Source: Dothistroma septosporum
Lineage: Eukaryota; Ascomycota; Dothideomycetes; Mycosphaerellales; Mycosphaerellaceae
Direction: 5' to 3'
DNA: 64,000 nucleotides
Assembly: GCA_002236755.2 (NCBI GenBank)
Contig: NBZP02000033.1
Span: 2,046,262 to 2,110,261 of the forward strand
The notes under the pieces: model-generated
What the model saw: only the letters and a program-made list of their open reading frames with translations
What the model was told of the DNA's origin: nothing
Database searches by the model: none
Shown: positions 41,879 through 53,419 of the stretch, one piece after another
How the letters are laid out: each line of letters starts with the position of its first letter
How positions within the stretch are numbered: the stretch's first letter is position 1
Program-made: the position numbers and the translations under genes

Positions 41879-43641
41879 CTAAACATCCATCTTTCCCCCG
41901 ACGACCTCGTGTCTCTCCGGACTGCTCTCCTCATCAAGCTTCTTCTTCTCCGATAGAAGCTCCCCACGCTCAAGAGCCTTAGCTTTCTTAAAGTTGCTCT
42001 TCGTCCTCCAGGCCGGAGTGCCAAGATACTTAATCCCATTGGGATCCTCAAACATCTCAGTAACCTCTTCAAGAGGCTTGCCAGCCGTCTCTGGGAAAAT
42101 GAAGAACACGTGGATCGTCATTGCCACACAGAAGACGGCAAAGAGGATGTAGGTCTGCCACTTGATATTGATGAAAGCGGGTGGGACGAAGTACCCTAGT
42201 GCGAAGTTGAAGGCCCAATTCCCTGATGTTGCCAGTGCTACGGCCTTGCCTCTTAGCCTGTTGGGAAACAGCTCTGCGGGATATACCCAAGAGACTGGAC
42301 CCCATGTTGGTGCGTAGGATGCGACAAAGAGGTACGAGCAGGCAATGACTGCTTTCGATGCTGCGCCGGAGACTTGAACTGAAGCCTCCTTGATATTGTC
42401 CACACCGTTCGGGCCTGGATCTGTTCCGTGGACGGCTAAGATGGCGGCGTTGGCGAAGAGCCAGGTCGCCATGAGAGTGGATCCAAGGAGGAGCAGAGGT
42501 CGACGTCCGACGCGGTCGATCCAGATAAGCGCAGGCACCGTCATGACGACGTTGATCACGTATTGGATCGAGGAGGACACCAGCAAAGTGTTCCCAGTGA
42601 GGCCAGCCATTGTAAAGACGTAGGTGATGTAGTACATCATCACGTTCATTCCGGTCAGTTGACTCCATATCTGGGTGAAAAGACCGATATGCGTGCGGTT
42701 GATGTATCTCGGCGAGAACAGCTCCCAGTAGCTGACATTCTGGCTCTGACGCTCAATCTCAAGCCATTCCTTGATCTCTTCGAGTTCGTGGGCGACCAAA
42801 GGCGAGTTGGGTTCCCCATTTCCGTGTGTGAGGATGAGGACTTGCTCGCACTCTTCCCACTTATCCTTCGTTGCCAGCCATCGTGGTGACTCTGGAAGAA
42901 CAATCATGCCCAGGAACAAGATGACAGCGGGTATCATCTGTAAAGCCCAAGGAACTCTGAATGCAGCAGTGCCGCTTATGAATGAGCAGCCATAGCTGAT
43001 GTAGAACATGATGAGAATGCCCCCTTGATCCGTTAGCCACACTCGAACACTACGTGTCAATGTCTCTGCGAGCTAGAGATGCAGCGGGCATGTCTCAGAC
43101 AGACTATGCCTTCTGCCCTTTGATTCTACTTACAGGTGATGGCCCATTGTTGCGCACCGACAAGACGCCCTCGCTTGGTGGGTGGAGCAATCTCGGTGAT
43201 GTACACCGGAACCTGAGCAGAGCAAATACCAACGCAGAATCCGTTGATGATGCGGCCGACGATGAGCATGGGAATGTTCTGCGCAGCAGCGACAATGATA
43301 CAGCCGACGATCCAGATTACAGAACCAACCATAATGGCGCGCTTGCGACCGACCGCATCGGAGAGGAATCCCGAAAAGAGGGATGCAAGCCAAGAGCCAC
43401 CTGCCATAGAGGCAGTGATACCGCCCTGGACATTGGCAGTCGGACCGACACACTCTCCTGGGCCTTGGTTGAAGTAGCAAAGATATGGATCAGTTGCGAT
43501 GATGGCGCTCATAGACGAGATGTCGAAACCGAAGAGGCCACCTCCGATGCTGTTCAGAGTCAGGGAAATGTTCCGCCTTAGGCATCTTTGCACTTACATG
43601 GAGATGGCTGCAATGAGATAGACATTACCGAACTTCTTCAT
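41879..43641 (-). CDS. MFS sugar transporter
   Basis: Exons 43641-43598, 43549-43134 and 43023-41879 encode 534 residues with twelve expected membrane helices. Start MKKFGNVYLIAAISI leads into GGGLFGFDISSMSAI. Sugar porter signatures are present: SDAVGRKRAIMVGS (loop 2-3), ITEIAPPTKRGRLVGAQQW, PESPRWLATKD at the end of the first half, IDRVGRRPLLLLGS (loop 8-9) and FIFPETAGKPLEEVTEMFED at the end of the last helix. The substrate is probably a hexose, pentose or polyol; it cannot be fixed from sequence. All introns are GT-AG (48 and 110 bp). The long N-terminal loop with a Cys pair (YLCYFNQGPGECVGP) is common in fungal members. Confidence 0.9.
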
Positions 43642-44866
43642 GCTGGGGCAACGACTCAAGAGATTGCAAGAAGCTTTAACGAACGCGACTTGGTCGTCTT
43701 GAGAAGAGGAGGCTGCGAAGTTGATCGAAGCTTGATCTAGCAGATAAGAGTAGTCTTAAATGAATAAGAGTTGCGTGTGGAGGACCCGGTCATGGGACGC
43801 CGGTTGGCACGCGAAGGCCGTGCTGCATTGCGATATCGTTGCATGTTCGCTTCCTTCTCGGTCTGCACGGAGATGACAAGGTAACCAGACATGTGAAATA
43901 CGACCAATAGCGTGGCTAGAGCACTAGTCGAAAGCAGACCATTCACCGTGAAGGACGAAGTCAGAAGCGTTTCGTCGGCCGTTGCCACGTGGGAGTCCAC
44001 AATTCTCCGAGTCGTCACTGGCGGCTGTTTGAGAGTGACCCAGCTTCGTGCCATGGAGCAGATGCGTGGAGCGTGCCATGGGCGCTCCATGTCAAACCTG
44101 TGGTGGAGCATTATCAATCCTTCCAATGCATTTGCAGCTCTTTCTCGCTAGCAACTGATCAGATGCAACTCCGCTATCTTGCCACGCGCGTTATGATCGG
44201 TATTGCCGACAAACGAGTGGAAAGGCTTTGGCACCCTTGTCTGTCTCCCGGCGTCGCGGGGCAGCCTCCTGCGGCTGCGGGCAGAGGCTTGAACGTGGCC
44301 GGTCCAGAATTGAGCTGGGATTCTCCGACTTTGCCATCACGGCCGCGGAAATCTTGCCATCTGTGGACGGACTTGACATGAAGACTGAATCCAACCCGAC
44401 TCGAGCGAACGACTCGAGCGCTTGCAGTCTGCAGCGAGGCCCGACTTGCCGTGATCGTCGGTTCTGCCCCATGTTCGTTCCGTTCCGAGACCCAGTGGCG
44501 CACATGGAGCCCTCTTGGCCAGTCGGCACCGCGGCCGCGGTGCTCCTCGAGTGTCGAACGACCTTCTCACGCGATTGTCCCCGCAACACCGCCTTTGGTG
44601 AAGACGGTGATGAGGGATGTCAGCAGTATCGGGAAGTGGACGTGGGCAGCCGATGGTCGGTTCACAACTCAGAATATCAGATCGTGCGGCCGCTGTGAAC
44701 ACGCCGACAAACTCGGTTCTTGGAACGACGTTCATTGATTGGCATAATGTAGTGTCTGGTTTCCAAAAGCCACGTCAGTATCTGGTCATTCGCATCGACC
44801 AAGTTGCACCATACTGCTGCTGAGGTCGACGATCGTGAAGCGGCCCGGACGTTGTAGCGACTGAGA
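43642..44866. other. 1.2-kb intergenic region
   Basis: Contains the sugar transporter promoter and then sequence with no supported gene. A reverse frame at 43737-44126 has one hydrophobic stretch (LSTSALATLLVVFHMSGYLV) but no start in a convincing context. Forward frames at 44228-44698 show no motif. It may include the decayed end of the HET gene. Confidence 0.35.
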
Positions 44867-46265
44867 TCAACAAGCGAGATGGTGCAGGTGGCGCACACGG
44901 CCGGCGAGCAAAACCGCGAAGCTTGTGTGGAGGCTCAAGTCCTCGAATCCAAACTTGACACTATGGACCAACTCGAGCACCACGACAGAGCTGTACTGTA
45001 GGCATGAGCGTTGTGTCGGGGCCCGACATGCAGCTTGAGGGAATTGAGATGGCGCGCTCTCCCTGGTTTTAAAGACCATCTCCCGTAGGTTGGCAAGTGT
45101 CCTCTCCCAATGGTGTTGCCTAGGCATGACTCCGTCAATATAAGTCATACCTATATGCTTGCAGTTCTGCTCAGCCTCCTGAAGCACAGATGGCGTGCCA
45201 CCCACGGCAGCATGAATGAAAGCAATAGCGTCGTGCTATTTGATCACCTTCGGAACGAGGGCCATGAAGCCCTCCTGGGTAATGGCGAAGTTGCGGTGCC
45301 TCGAAGCTGGTATGAGTCCTTGCCAGAATAACGACTTCGAGTCTGAAGGCTGTAACTGCTGGAGGCCTTCGTATGCGCCACCCTGTATCATCCTGGCTTG
45401 AAGATCTTCCCAGCCTGGCAAAACGTCCACGGCTGTAGCTCTTTCGCTTCGATAATTAGTGTCCGCCGTCAGTGTCCGAGAAAGGCATGGGCCGCTGTCC
45501 GGAGCACATTGAGCAGCAAGCGAGGAGACTGCGGACAACCACTCTTGAAGCAAGTCAAAATCAGGCGATTCCTCGTGTCAATACAGGCGACAAGTGCTCG
45601 ATCGTATCTAGCGTCCTACCCATAAGTAGCAGTACATTGGGGTCGTCCGCGTTGGTGAGCAGATCCAGATCAACGTTGAATTGCTTCGTCTGTGCCAGCT
45701 GATGATGAGCGAACAGGGGAGACTCGTCAACGGTGAAGTCGCCCTCTCGATCGTAGACTGGTGTCCAGCAAAGGTGATTGTCGTTGGCCAAATCTTCTTC
45801 TCGTTGCGAAATAGCGGGGAGCATAAAAGGCTTTGGACTAGACGTATTGAATGTCGCCAGACAGTATCTTATAGCATCTCGCATGACTTCGAGCGTTGAC
45901 TTGCCATAACCGGGTCGAGTCAGTCGATCAAGACCCCTGTCTGGTGGAGCTGGTTTGCACAAACCGAGGATGCCAAACACTTTGTCACGCAGATCACTGC
46001 GTCCGAGTCCGATGCAAGCAGCGAAAGTTTGGTTGGAGGAAGAGGCGCCTTGTCCCATGAAGACGCGGGCAGTCTGTTGTCCTCGCACACTTCCGACGTT
46101 ACTCATGCCAAAGCTGTCCCAAAATCCAGGTCGGATGTTAAACTATGGATATACACCGAACCAGGTGGCCAATCGAAGAACATCATCGAGAGCAATTTCG
46201 TGGTCTCCATAGACACATACACTGCTTTCTGACCGAAGACCTTCCTGGACGATCCATACTCTTCT
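44867..46265 (-). pseudogene. HET-domain (heterokaryon incompatibility-like) pseudogene
   Basis: Reading leftward from 46265 the frame has RRVWIVQEGLRSES, a HET-domain hallmark. Next come a TAG (46145-46143), then GFWDSFGMSNVG, GRSDLRDKVFGILGL (a second hallmark) and a long region down to a TGA at 45561. A one-base frameshift leads into ASRHRNFAITQEGFMALVPK, a TAG at 45236, and in the same frame CKHIGMTYIDGVMPRQ, which matches the C-terminal segment of HET proteins. More stops lie upstream of 46265 and the N-terminal third is not recognisable. Intact HET proteins of this type are about 600-700 residues and can trigger incompatibility cell death. This copy cannot make one. Confidence 0.82.
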
Positions 46266-47044
46266 ATAAGCAAGTCAGCTGGCTCGTTACCACATCCGAG
46301 AGATGGACATCAACGGACACAACGCGTCAGAGAAAAAATGCCAGTATCGCGCTCTGGTCGAAATCCGTGCGGGATTATGCCTCGGTGATGTCTACTTCGC
46401 CGTTGTGGACGCTGCCAACATGATGGGCGAAATCGTCATAGATGCTGTGACCGGGATGACCAGACTTGCGAAGATGTTCTTTGCGTCCCTAAAACTCTCC
46501 CAAGTTTTCATCTGCATGTTTGTCGTCGCCTTCGTTGACGTTTTGAAGAATGGTATCCAGCGCGACATGCCGAGATCGGCAGACGAGAGAGTCGTTGGAT
46601 GCAGAAGGTCACATCAATAACGCGTATCTGTCGTGAGGCGGCATCGGGGGGCTTGTACATGGTCGGGCGGGTCAATGTGATGACGGAGTTGAGCAATAAA
46701 CATGATGGACGTGCTGAGATCGCATACTTCGGAGCTGAGAGCTAGTGTACTTGTGGTGTACAGGCACACTGAACGAGGTGAAGAGACGGTGTTGTGTCCA
46801 TAGCTCTTGCCAAAGCGCCCAAAGACGGATGGCGCTGTGATGGCAACGGTAGTGGACGGAATCTTGTGGACGCACAAGTCGTCTCGGTCGCTCGGCCTGT
46901 GCGCGAACGCTAGCCAATTGTTCTTGCCAATCACATGCGGATAGCTTGCACAGCAATCTACAACATCTTCCACGGACCAGACTACACAATGCGAGTCGTA
47001 CCATCTGACAAAAGACGGCTTCACAGCCACGACATCAAGATACC
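46266..47044. other. Intergenic, possible HET 5' remains
   Basis: The reverse strand next to the HET remnant shows further degenerate sequence with stops. The stretch near ATG16 holds an antisense frame over the ATG16 start without motifs. It must include the ATG16 promoter. Confidence 0.35.
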
Positions 47045-47691
47045 ATGAGCGATTGGGTCGAGCAATACACGGCAGCTCTAGACGCTCGAGATGCCCGTGA
47101 ACAAGCTCACAAACCATTCATAGATGCCTGCACGTTGTTCATGCTCGCGAACAGTTCACATGCTGAAGCTGACCACGGATAGACACGAAGCTCGCCGACC
47201 GCACAGCAGCAGTCGCTACTGCCAGTAACACCAACAACCAGAACGCAGTCCGAGCGCAACCCTCTTCCCCACGCCCAACCGACACCGCGACACCCTCAGA
47301 CCCTGCAGACCTTCTTCTCAAAACACTCCGCACCGATCTGGCAGCAACTCAAAAAGCCCGTGCCACTCTTCAAACGCAAGTCTCAGACCTCACATCAACA
47401 CTCTCCGCACTGCAAACAACACGGAAGCAGTCCACAACTCAAATAACTCAGCTGACGGCTCAAAAGAGTGCTGCAGAGCGAAAAGTGCGAGACAGGGAAG
47501 AGGAGATACGAGGGAAAGCTAGGCTGGTAGAGATGGCGCAGGATGAGATGGTAGCGTTGCAGCTACAGTTGAATATGGCGGAGCAGCGAAGCGAGAAGCT
47601 GAAGCAGGAGAATAAGGAGTTGGTCGAGAGGTGGATGAGGAGGATGGGAGAGGAGGCCGAGAGGGTCAACAGAGGGAGTGGGTGGGAGTAG
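47045..47691 (+). CDS. ATG16: Autophagy protein ATG16
   Basis: Exons 47045-47129 and 47183-47691 encode 197 residues, normal for fungal Atg16. The first exon reads DWVEQYTAALDARDAREQAH, the Atg5-binding helix. It joins in frame to YTKLADRTAAV. The rest is a coiled coil with the diagnostic end EMVALQLQLNMAEQRSEKL, KQENKELVERWMRRMGEEAE. The intron begins GCACGT and ends GATAG: a GC-AG intron. No GT donor nearby keeps the conserved frame. Atg16 dimerises and ties Atg12-Atg5 to the phagophore for Atg8 lipidation. It lies beside a broken HET gene, with no functional link shown. Confidence 0.88.
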
Positions 47692-48224
47692 TGGCAGCAT
47701 GCTTTGAACGTTGTAGACGGGTGAGGAGACAACAAGACACAATGATATCAGGGTTCATGAGATTGATGACACTCTCGAAAAGGCTAGAAGCTATGCTCTG
47801 TAAACATGATCCAACGTCGGTCCATCCATAAAGCGTCCAGCGACACATCGCTCAAAACGCCGTTCCATCCATTCCCCGATCAACATTAGAGTACCCAGTA
47901 CTCATGGTCCCACCAGCACCATATCGGCGGGTGGGGAAAGCAAAGGTAAACATTACCAATGCTAGTCGTAAGACGCGTATTGTGGTATCCTTTCCTCCAT
48001 AAGACAGCCATGCTCCGTGGTTGCAATATCCAGGCGGGTAATTCAATTTCTGTCTGCTCTTCCCAAAAGAGCTGATGACCATGGTCAAGTTCGTGACCTA
48101 GATTTCCCTTCAATTCGTGCCCTGTTCCGCGCCGGAACGCTAAGTAACTCCTTGGCTATGCTTGCTTCCAAAGTGATGATCGTAATGCAAAGGCGCCTCC
48201 CATATAGATAATATCATCAGTCAC
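47692..48224. other. Convergent intergenic region, ATG16 / MUB1
   Basis: 533 bp between two 3' ends. No gene or RNA gene is supported. Confidence 0.4.
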
Positions 48225-50216
48225 TCACTCCCGAGAAGAGTGGTGGTGGTGATGATGGTGGTGGTGCGAGCGGTGGCCGTGGCCGTGGCGATTATGGTGT
48301 CTATCGCTCGATCCAGGCCCGCCGTCTCGGGTATCTTCGGCAGCAACACACCAGAAGCGATGGCTGCCCCAAGCACCCTTTTGGCACTCCTTACTGCAGT
48401 ACTTTGTTCGTCTGCAGCGCCGGCATTTCGCAAATTGCCGTGTGTACTCTTCCCATTTCCCGCACTGCCAGTAAGCACACTGCCTAATACCGCCACGGCT
48501 GTCATCTTTGCGACAGAGATTGCGCATGACTACGCCGGCCCAGTACTGCATGTCGCCTTGTTGCGGCGAAGCTGAGGTAAAGTGACGGGAAGACGACTGC
48601 TTCGCCGTGAACTTTTCGATCAGTGGGAAGATGTTGTAAGGAACCTCTCCAGGCTTCTTCACAAACTCGTTGTCCCATTCGTCGTCAAGTTCTTCCTGGG
48701 TCTTCATAGCTGATGCTCCCAGAGTATTGTTCGCATCAAGGAGAGATAGCTCGTTGCCGATTTGGAGTCTGGCTACCAGTCGCGACTGTTGAAAGTATGA
48801 TCGTAAGTTGCAGTACTTTGACACGTATGCTAGGAGCTGCAAAGACATTAGGACGTCTTCGTCGCGCGGCATTGCTGCCAAGACGCTTGTCGTGGTGCGT
48901 TCGAATGGCAGGCCTCGTGAAGGATACCATGTCGGTGCGCTGAGATTCGGTGGTGTCGCATTGACTGCATTGACTGGAGGGGGCAGCTGTGTCGGTGGAG
49001 CATTCATCTGGCCTTGCGTCGGGGTTGCTGCTGGGTTCACCGTGCTGCCGTCTGCAGCTGACCGATGCGTGATGCTGAAGGTCTCGTCGTCCGCACTAGA
49101 AACGTCAGGTACTGCAATACCGTTCCCTTGAGGCTCAAGTAGACCGTCGTCATCAACAATGTCTTGCATGACGATATCAGCCTGTATGCCAACCACTGGC
49201 TCGGCGTCAGGTCCGTTCGATCCATCCGAGACACTTTCTTCGATGTGGCCATCGTCGTCGGAGCCAGAGATGGATAATTGATGGCGGATGGAGGGCCTCC
49301 GTCTTGGTCGAAGTGCACTTGCAGCAGCTCGTGGACTCCCAGGCCGTTGCACGGGTGCGCCTGGCGTAGTAGGCGATTGTGGCTGGGAGCTCAGCTCGGC
49401 GTGTAGTTGGGGAATCATGGACGGAAGGCGATCGATGTCCCGCACAGGAGGGACGAACACTGGTCCTGCATTACTCTGTAGTGTCACAGATGAGGTCGTT
49501 GGCCCTTGTTGACGACTCTCTGCAGGAGCTGGCGAAGAGAACTGTGACCCGCCCCCTGAAGAGTCATGGTGACTGTGCGAGCGAGGGAAGACGGTCCTTT
49601 CTGGGGGAGAGCTGAGTGACAAAGCTGCCGTATGCGCTGTCGGTGTAGTTTCGCTGACGGGCTCGTCTACGTCAGGCTGCGGTAGGTGGTCTGGAATTGA
49701 AATGGGAGGTGGGGCATGTCGTCGATTCCGTGGAGATCGGTGATCCGTGGTTTCTGTCCTGTTTGACGAGCGTGAGAAGGCTCGTGAGAATGGGCACTTC
49801 GTTTTGCTCTGCAGGTCGGTTCGTTCCTTCGTCTTGTCCATGACCTTGAAGTAGTTGTCGAGGATGGTGGCGATGACGGGGACCATGTCGGCTTCAACCA
49901 CGCGTGTCCGCACCGCCTCCGATCCTCTTACGCCAATGTTCACTATGCATTGGAACGCCAGATTCCATTTCCACATCTCCATCATGTCCTTGCTTCGGCC
50001 CTCCTTGAGAATGCACACCAGCCGTTCAATGCCGCCATCGACGGTGAGAATGTCGCGAATTCGTCCCGACGAGGTGGTCAGGTATGCGAGGTTGTTGAGT
50101 GAGTTGATGAGGGGAAGAGTCGAGGTGCAGTCGAGCGCTCGTCGGTCATAGAGGGCGGTTGTGATGCCGACGGAGGCTTTGTTTGCGTTGGGGATGCTGA
50201 AGTTGACCTCGCGCAT
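48225..50216 (-). CDS. samB: MYND-finger protein MUB1/SamB
   Basis: A single exon gives 663 residues from MREVNFSIPNANKASVGITT, the family start. The open frame continues 131 codons upstream with low-complexity content and is not used. The N-terminal armadillo-like region (LPLINSLNNLAYLTTSSGRI, IVNIGVRGSEAVRTRVVEAD) is followed by a long disordered middle. The C-terminal MYND zinc finger has CAYWQCGKW, KCRRCRRTKYCSKECQ and HRFWC, giving the seven Cys and one His. Yeast Mub1 helps Ubr2 degrade Rpn4. Aspergillus samB affects growth polarity and sporulation. The C-terminus ends in a nine-His run after a HisGly/Arg stretch, encoded by a CAC/CAT microsatellite. Confidence 0.92.
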   Translation of the reverse strand: MREVNFSIPNANKASVGITTALYDRRALDCTSTLPLINSLNNLAYLTTSSGRIRDILTVDGGIERLVCILKEGRSKDMMEMWKWNLAFQCIVNIGVRGSEAVRTRVVEADMVPVIATILDNYFKVMDKTKERTDLQSKTKCPFSRAFSRSSNRTETTDHRSPRNRRHAPPPISIPDHLPQPDVDEPVSETTPTAHTAALSLSSPPERTVFPRSHSHHDSSGGGSQFSSPAPAESRQQGPTTSSVTLQSNAGPVFVPPVRDIDRLPSMIPQLHAELSSQPQSPTTPGAPVQRPGSPRAAASALRPRRRPSIRHQLSISGSDDDGHIEESVSDGSNGPDAEPVVGIQADIVMQDIVDDDGLLEPQGNGIAVPDVSSADDETFSITHRSAADGSTVNPAATPTQGQMNAPPTQLPPPVNAVNATPPNLSAPTWYPSRGLPFERTTTSVLAAMPRDEDVLMSLQLLAYVSKYCNLRSYFQQSRLVARLQIGNELSLLDANNTLGASAMKTQEELDDEWDNEFVKKPGEVPYNIFPLIEKFTAKQSSSRHFTSASPQQGDMQYWAGVVMRNLCRKDDSRGGIRQCAYWQCGKWEEYTRQFAKCRRCRRTKYCSKECQKGAWGSHRFWCVAAEDTRDGGPGSSDRHHNRHGHGHRSHHHHHHHHHSSRE

Positions 50217-50631
50217 GTTTGCGTCTCGGCGGGACACTGGCTCCTGGACACGTGCGGTACCGGAGCCACGGACGATGGTTTGGGATGACGAAGACGATGA
50301 TGGAACGCCTCGACACCGTATCTCGCGCGATGTCTGCCGTACGCTACGCAGCGCCGACTCACTCAAGCCGCAGCAGCGCCAGCGAGACTCCCAAAAACCG
50401 AACGCCGGAAATGCAAGATACTGCTGAGATGAAAGCCAGAATTGCGCCGAGGATGGGGAAACGTGTGAATGTGGATGAGTGGTGGAGGATGCGGTGGTGT
50501 TTCGTGCCGAACAAAGGAGGCTCTCGCTTGGTTGCTGACGATGCGCTGCCCTCTCGATGCCCGAGTGTTTCGAGTGGCTGCAGCGACGCACGCCGGCCGC
50601 ACGCTGCACTACGTCGTGGATGTATATGTGC

Positions 50632-50670
50632 GGTGGTGGTGGTGGTGGTGGTGGTCGTCGTCGTCGTCGT
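50632..50670. repeat. (GGT)8(CGT)5 compound microsatellite
   Basis: Eight GGT units followed by five CGT units, about 415 bp upstream of the MUB1 start codon. Confidence 0.9.
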
Positions 50671-51855
50671 ATATGCGGTGGGCTGTCGGTGAGGAGAGGG
50701 TGTGGCAGGGCCTGCAGTGGACGAGTCTGCTGCTGTTGGGTCGGGTCGTCACAGCACAGGAGAGCGGGCAGGAAGGCGGTTACCGCGAGCCAAGTCTCCA
50801 GCTAAGACGGGCGAGACGGACCCAGCGATCCAGCCAGACGCTGCGCGCCGGAACAAAACTTTGCTGGGCTAGAGTGCTGCTGTGCTGTTGTTTGGTCGTC
50901 TGCTGATGTTCATCAAGAAGTCGTTGTTATTGTATGTATGCCAACACGAACAAGGTGACGAAGTTGCTGGCAGCCGGGAGGAGGAGACCAGCACAGTCAC
51001 TCATGCGCTCTCGAGGCTCTCTATCTCTCTCTATGGTGGAGAAGCTGTGGAGAACGACGACTCGCGGAAAGCAGTGACACCACTCTACGTGGTGCACCGC
51101 TGCTGCGACACTCCTCATGGTCCAAAGCCGAAATGCCCAGCAATTTCCTCTGCAAGAAGAACCTCGACGCAGCTTCGAGTTCGTGTCTCTCTGCCTGTTT
51201 CACACCTGCTGATTTCACACCTCCGCCACCGCAGTGCCAACGCCGGAGTAAAGGCTGAATATAATTGCCAACGCCTGACTGGCCAATGGCCACAATGTCT
51301 CCTCCATAGGCGTTGCCATTTCCAAGCGGCTACCAGCGCTGACCACCAAATCTGCCGATGGCTACCAGCGTGGCAACGCACAGCCGCTGACCATTGCACG
51401 CCCAGACGGTGGCGTGGGTGCTGTAGCGGCCACATCCGACAAGCACCTCGCCCGAAGCATTGCGCTTGGCCTCACACGTCCTTGAAGGATCAAATGAAAC
51501 ATGAAACACAACCGCCGTGCGTCTCCATCGTGGTACTTTAATCACTGAACGGTACCACGGCCTTCGGCGCATTGGGTCATACTCACGATACCATGAACCT
51601 GGACACCACAGCGGCTTGCTCGCGTGGCCGAAAGCTTCCAGCGTCGGAATGCTGCGACCACACGTTCCGCTGCAAGCACTTCCGCTTCACTAGTAGTGGC
51701 GGCGTGCTTCCACTTCGCTGCTTCGCCACGTCATCTGCTCATTTACAGACAGTCGGCAGCGATCATTGATGTTCAGAATACGGGAAGTCAGCCGTCTGCA
51801 ACACCATCTCCCATCACAATCCCACCGAATGCTTGGTCAGACAGCATTCAGACCG

Positions 51856-51927
51856 AATGAAGTAATGAAGTGATGAAGTAATGAGGTGATGAAATAATGA
51901 AGTAATGAAGTAATGAAGTAATGAAGT
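51856..51927. repeat. Tandem octamer repeat (AATGAAGT)9
   Basis: Nine consecutive 8-bp units, five of the nine exact AATGAAGT apart from single substitutions in the others (GATGAAGT, AATGAGGT, GATGAAAT). It lies about 530 bp upstream of the amidohydrolase gene. Confidence 0.92.
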
Positions 51928-52453
51928 ACCTCTGGTAACCAAGGCTTGAAATGTCGTATAACGGCCAGACGGTCAGACTTTGTTCCAATGGTCACGTGAG
52001 CCATCAAGGATAGAGAGAGAGTACGCGACTCAATGTCATTGATATATGGAATGCGACTGCTGCTTTCGTCATTCATCGCAGAGGCCAATTCGTGTAGATC
52101 GAAGGTGACGGCGGTGACCATGTTATGGGATAGGCGACGCTTGATTTCCTCGATGGAGACTCATGAAACGCGAACATGACCTTTCGTGCACCGATGGCGT
52201 ATATGTGGGATGCGCGGCCCCCATCGTGACAGCGGCACAGCAATGCCTGTGGTACGCATTGCAGAAGATCTGTGAATGCTGGGCCCAATGAGCTGATGTT
52301 CGTCCAGCCAAACAGGAACCGGGCAGCACGAACAACGGACCAAATGTTAAATCCTACGTCCTATGTCCGGCACAGCTTAGGACTGTATAGATAGGTGACC
52401 ACCTTGATTGTCTAGCCTTGCAGCGATTCGCAACATTTGCTTCTACGACAGAT

Positions 52454-53419
52454 ATGATGACTCCTCCGTTGATTGCACTCGAAGAACACTTCGACTCCGA
52501 CTTGTTCGACACGAAGGACGACCTTCACGCCAATCTCCCACCTCACCTGAGCGAACGACTTCGAGACGTCGCAGATCTCAGGATCAAAGAAATGGACGCC
52601 GGCAACATCTCCATGCAAGTCTTGTCCCACATAGGTCTAATGCCCACACCTGTAGCAGCATGCCAACGAGTCAACGACAAACTCGCCTCAGCCTGTGCCG
52701 CAAACTCGACCCGCCTAGCAGGCTTCGCAACCCTCCCCATGCAAGACCCCCAAGCCGCAGCCACAGAACTGGAACGCGCAGTCAAGAACCACAACTTCCT
52801 CGGCGCCCTGATCAACAACCATCTCGAAGACGGCACCATGTTCGACGATCAAAATTTCTGGCCCGTCTTCGCCAAAGCAGTAGAGCTCGACGTCCCCATC
52901 TACATCCACCCCAACTATCCCGGCTCCAACCTGCGAGACTACTACAAAGGCTCCTTTTCCCCCATGTCCGCCATTATGATGTCTACTGCCGCCTGGGGCT
53001 GGCACTCCGACTGCGGTCTGCACATCCTGCGCCTCTTCGCTTCCGGCCTCTTCGACAAATTCCCCACCCTCAAAATCGTAATCGGCCACATGGGAGAAAT
53101 GCTACCCTTCATGCTGGAGCGCACGATTCATACGACGCGGAATTGGGGGACGTTTGACAGGGATTTAAGGACGGTGTGGAAGGAGAATATTTGGGTTACG
53201 ACGAGTGGACTTTTCACATTGCCACCGTTTGAGTGTTTGTTGAAGACGACGCCGGCGGAGCATGTCATGTTCAGTTTGGACTACCCATTCTCGGGGACGG
53301 AGACGGGGAGGGGGTTTGTTGAGGAGGTAAAGAGGTCGGGGTTGCTGACCAAGGAGCAGTTCGAGGGGTTTTGTTGCGGGAATGCAGAGAGGCTGTTGAA
53401 GATTAAGGTGAAGAGGTAG
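52454..53419 (+). CDS. Amidohydrolase-2 family protein, decarboxylase type
   Basis: A single exon gives 321 residues from MMTPPLIALEEHFDSDLFD; no ATG lies further up in frame. The start IALEEHF has the EExH metal motif of the ACMSD/gamma-resorcylate decarboxylase group in place of HxH. Further ligands are expected in DVPIYIHPNYPGS (His), TLKIVIGHMGEMLPFML (His) and HVMFSLDYPFSG (Asp). TRLAGFATLPMQDP and the closing FCCGNAERLLKI also fit. Members decarboxylate hydroxybenzoates (2,3-dihydroxybenzoate, 2,6-dihydroxybenzoate, salicylate) without cofactor other than a metal. The exact acid is not predictable. The neighbouring monooxygenase makes an aromatic-degradation setting plausible. Confidence 0.88.
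   Translation: MMTPPLIALEEHFDSDLFDTKDDLHANLPPHLSERLRDVADLRIKEMDAGNISMQVLSHIGLMPTPVAACQRVNDKLASACAANSTRLAGFATLPMQDPQAAATELERAVKNHNFLGALINNHLEDGTMFDDQNFWPVFAKAVELDVPIYIHPNYPGSNLRDYYKGSFSPMSAIMMSTAAWGWHSDCGLHILRLFASGLFDKFPTLKIVIGHMGEMLPFMLERTIHTTRNWGTFDRDLRTVWKENIWVTTSGLFTLPPFECLLKTTPAEHVMFSLDYPFSGTETGRGFVEEVKRSGLLTKEQFEGFCCGNAERLLKIKVKR

Larger units (their letters stand above)
50217..52453. other. 2.2-kb intergenic region, MUB1 / amidohydrolase
   Basis: Divergent promoters for MUB1 and the amidohydrolase. No gene is supported despite a 219-codon forward frame (50882-51541) of random-looking composition. It contains two repeats listed separately. Confidence 0.4.

Noticed and set aside
46614..47117. 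167-codon reverse frame over the ATG16 start
   Set aside because: Antisense to the conserved ATG16 first exon and lacks HET or other motifs.
50882..51541. 219-codon forward frame between MUB1 and the amidohydrolase
   Set aside because: Arg/His/Ser-rich random composition, no motif, stop-poor by GC bias only.
51856..51927. CRISPR-like array
   Set aside because: Units are contiguous 8-mers without spacers, so it is a minisatellite; CRISPR arrays are not expected in a fungal nucleus.
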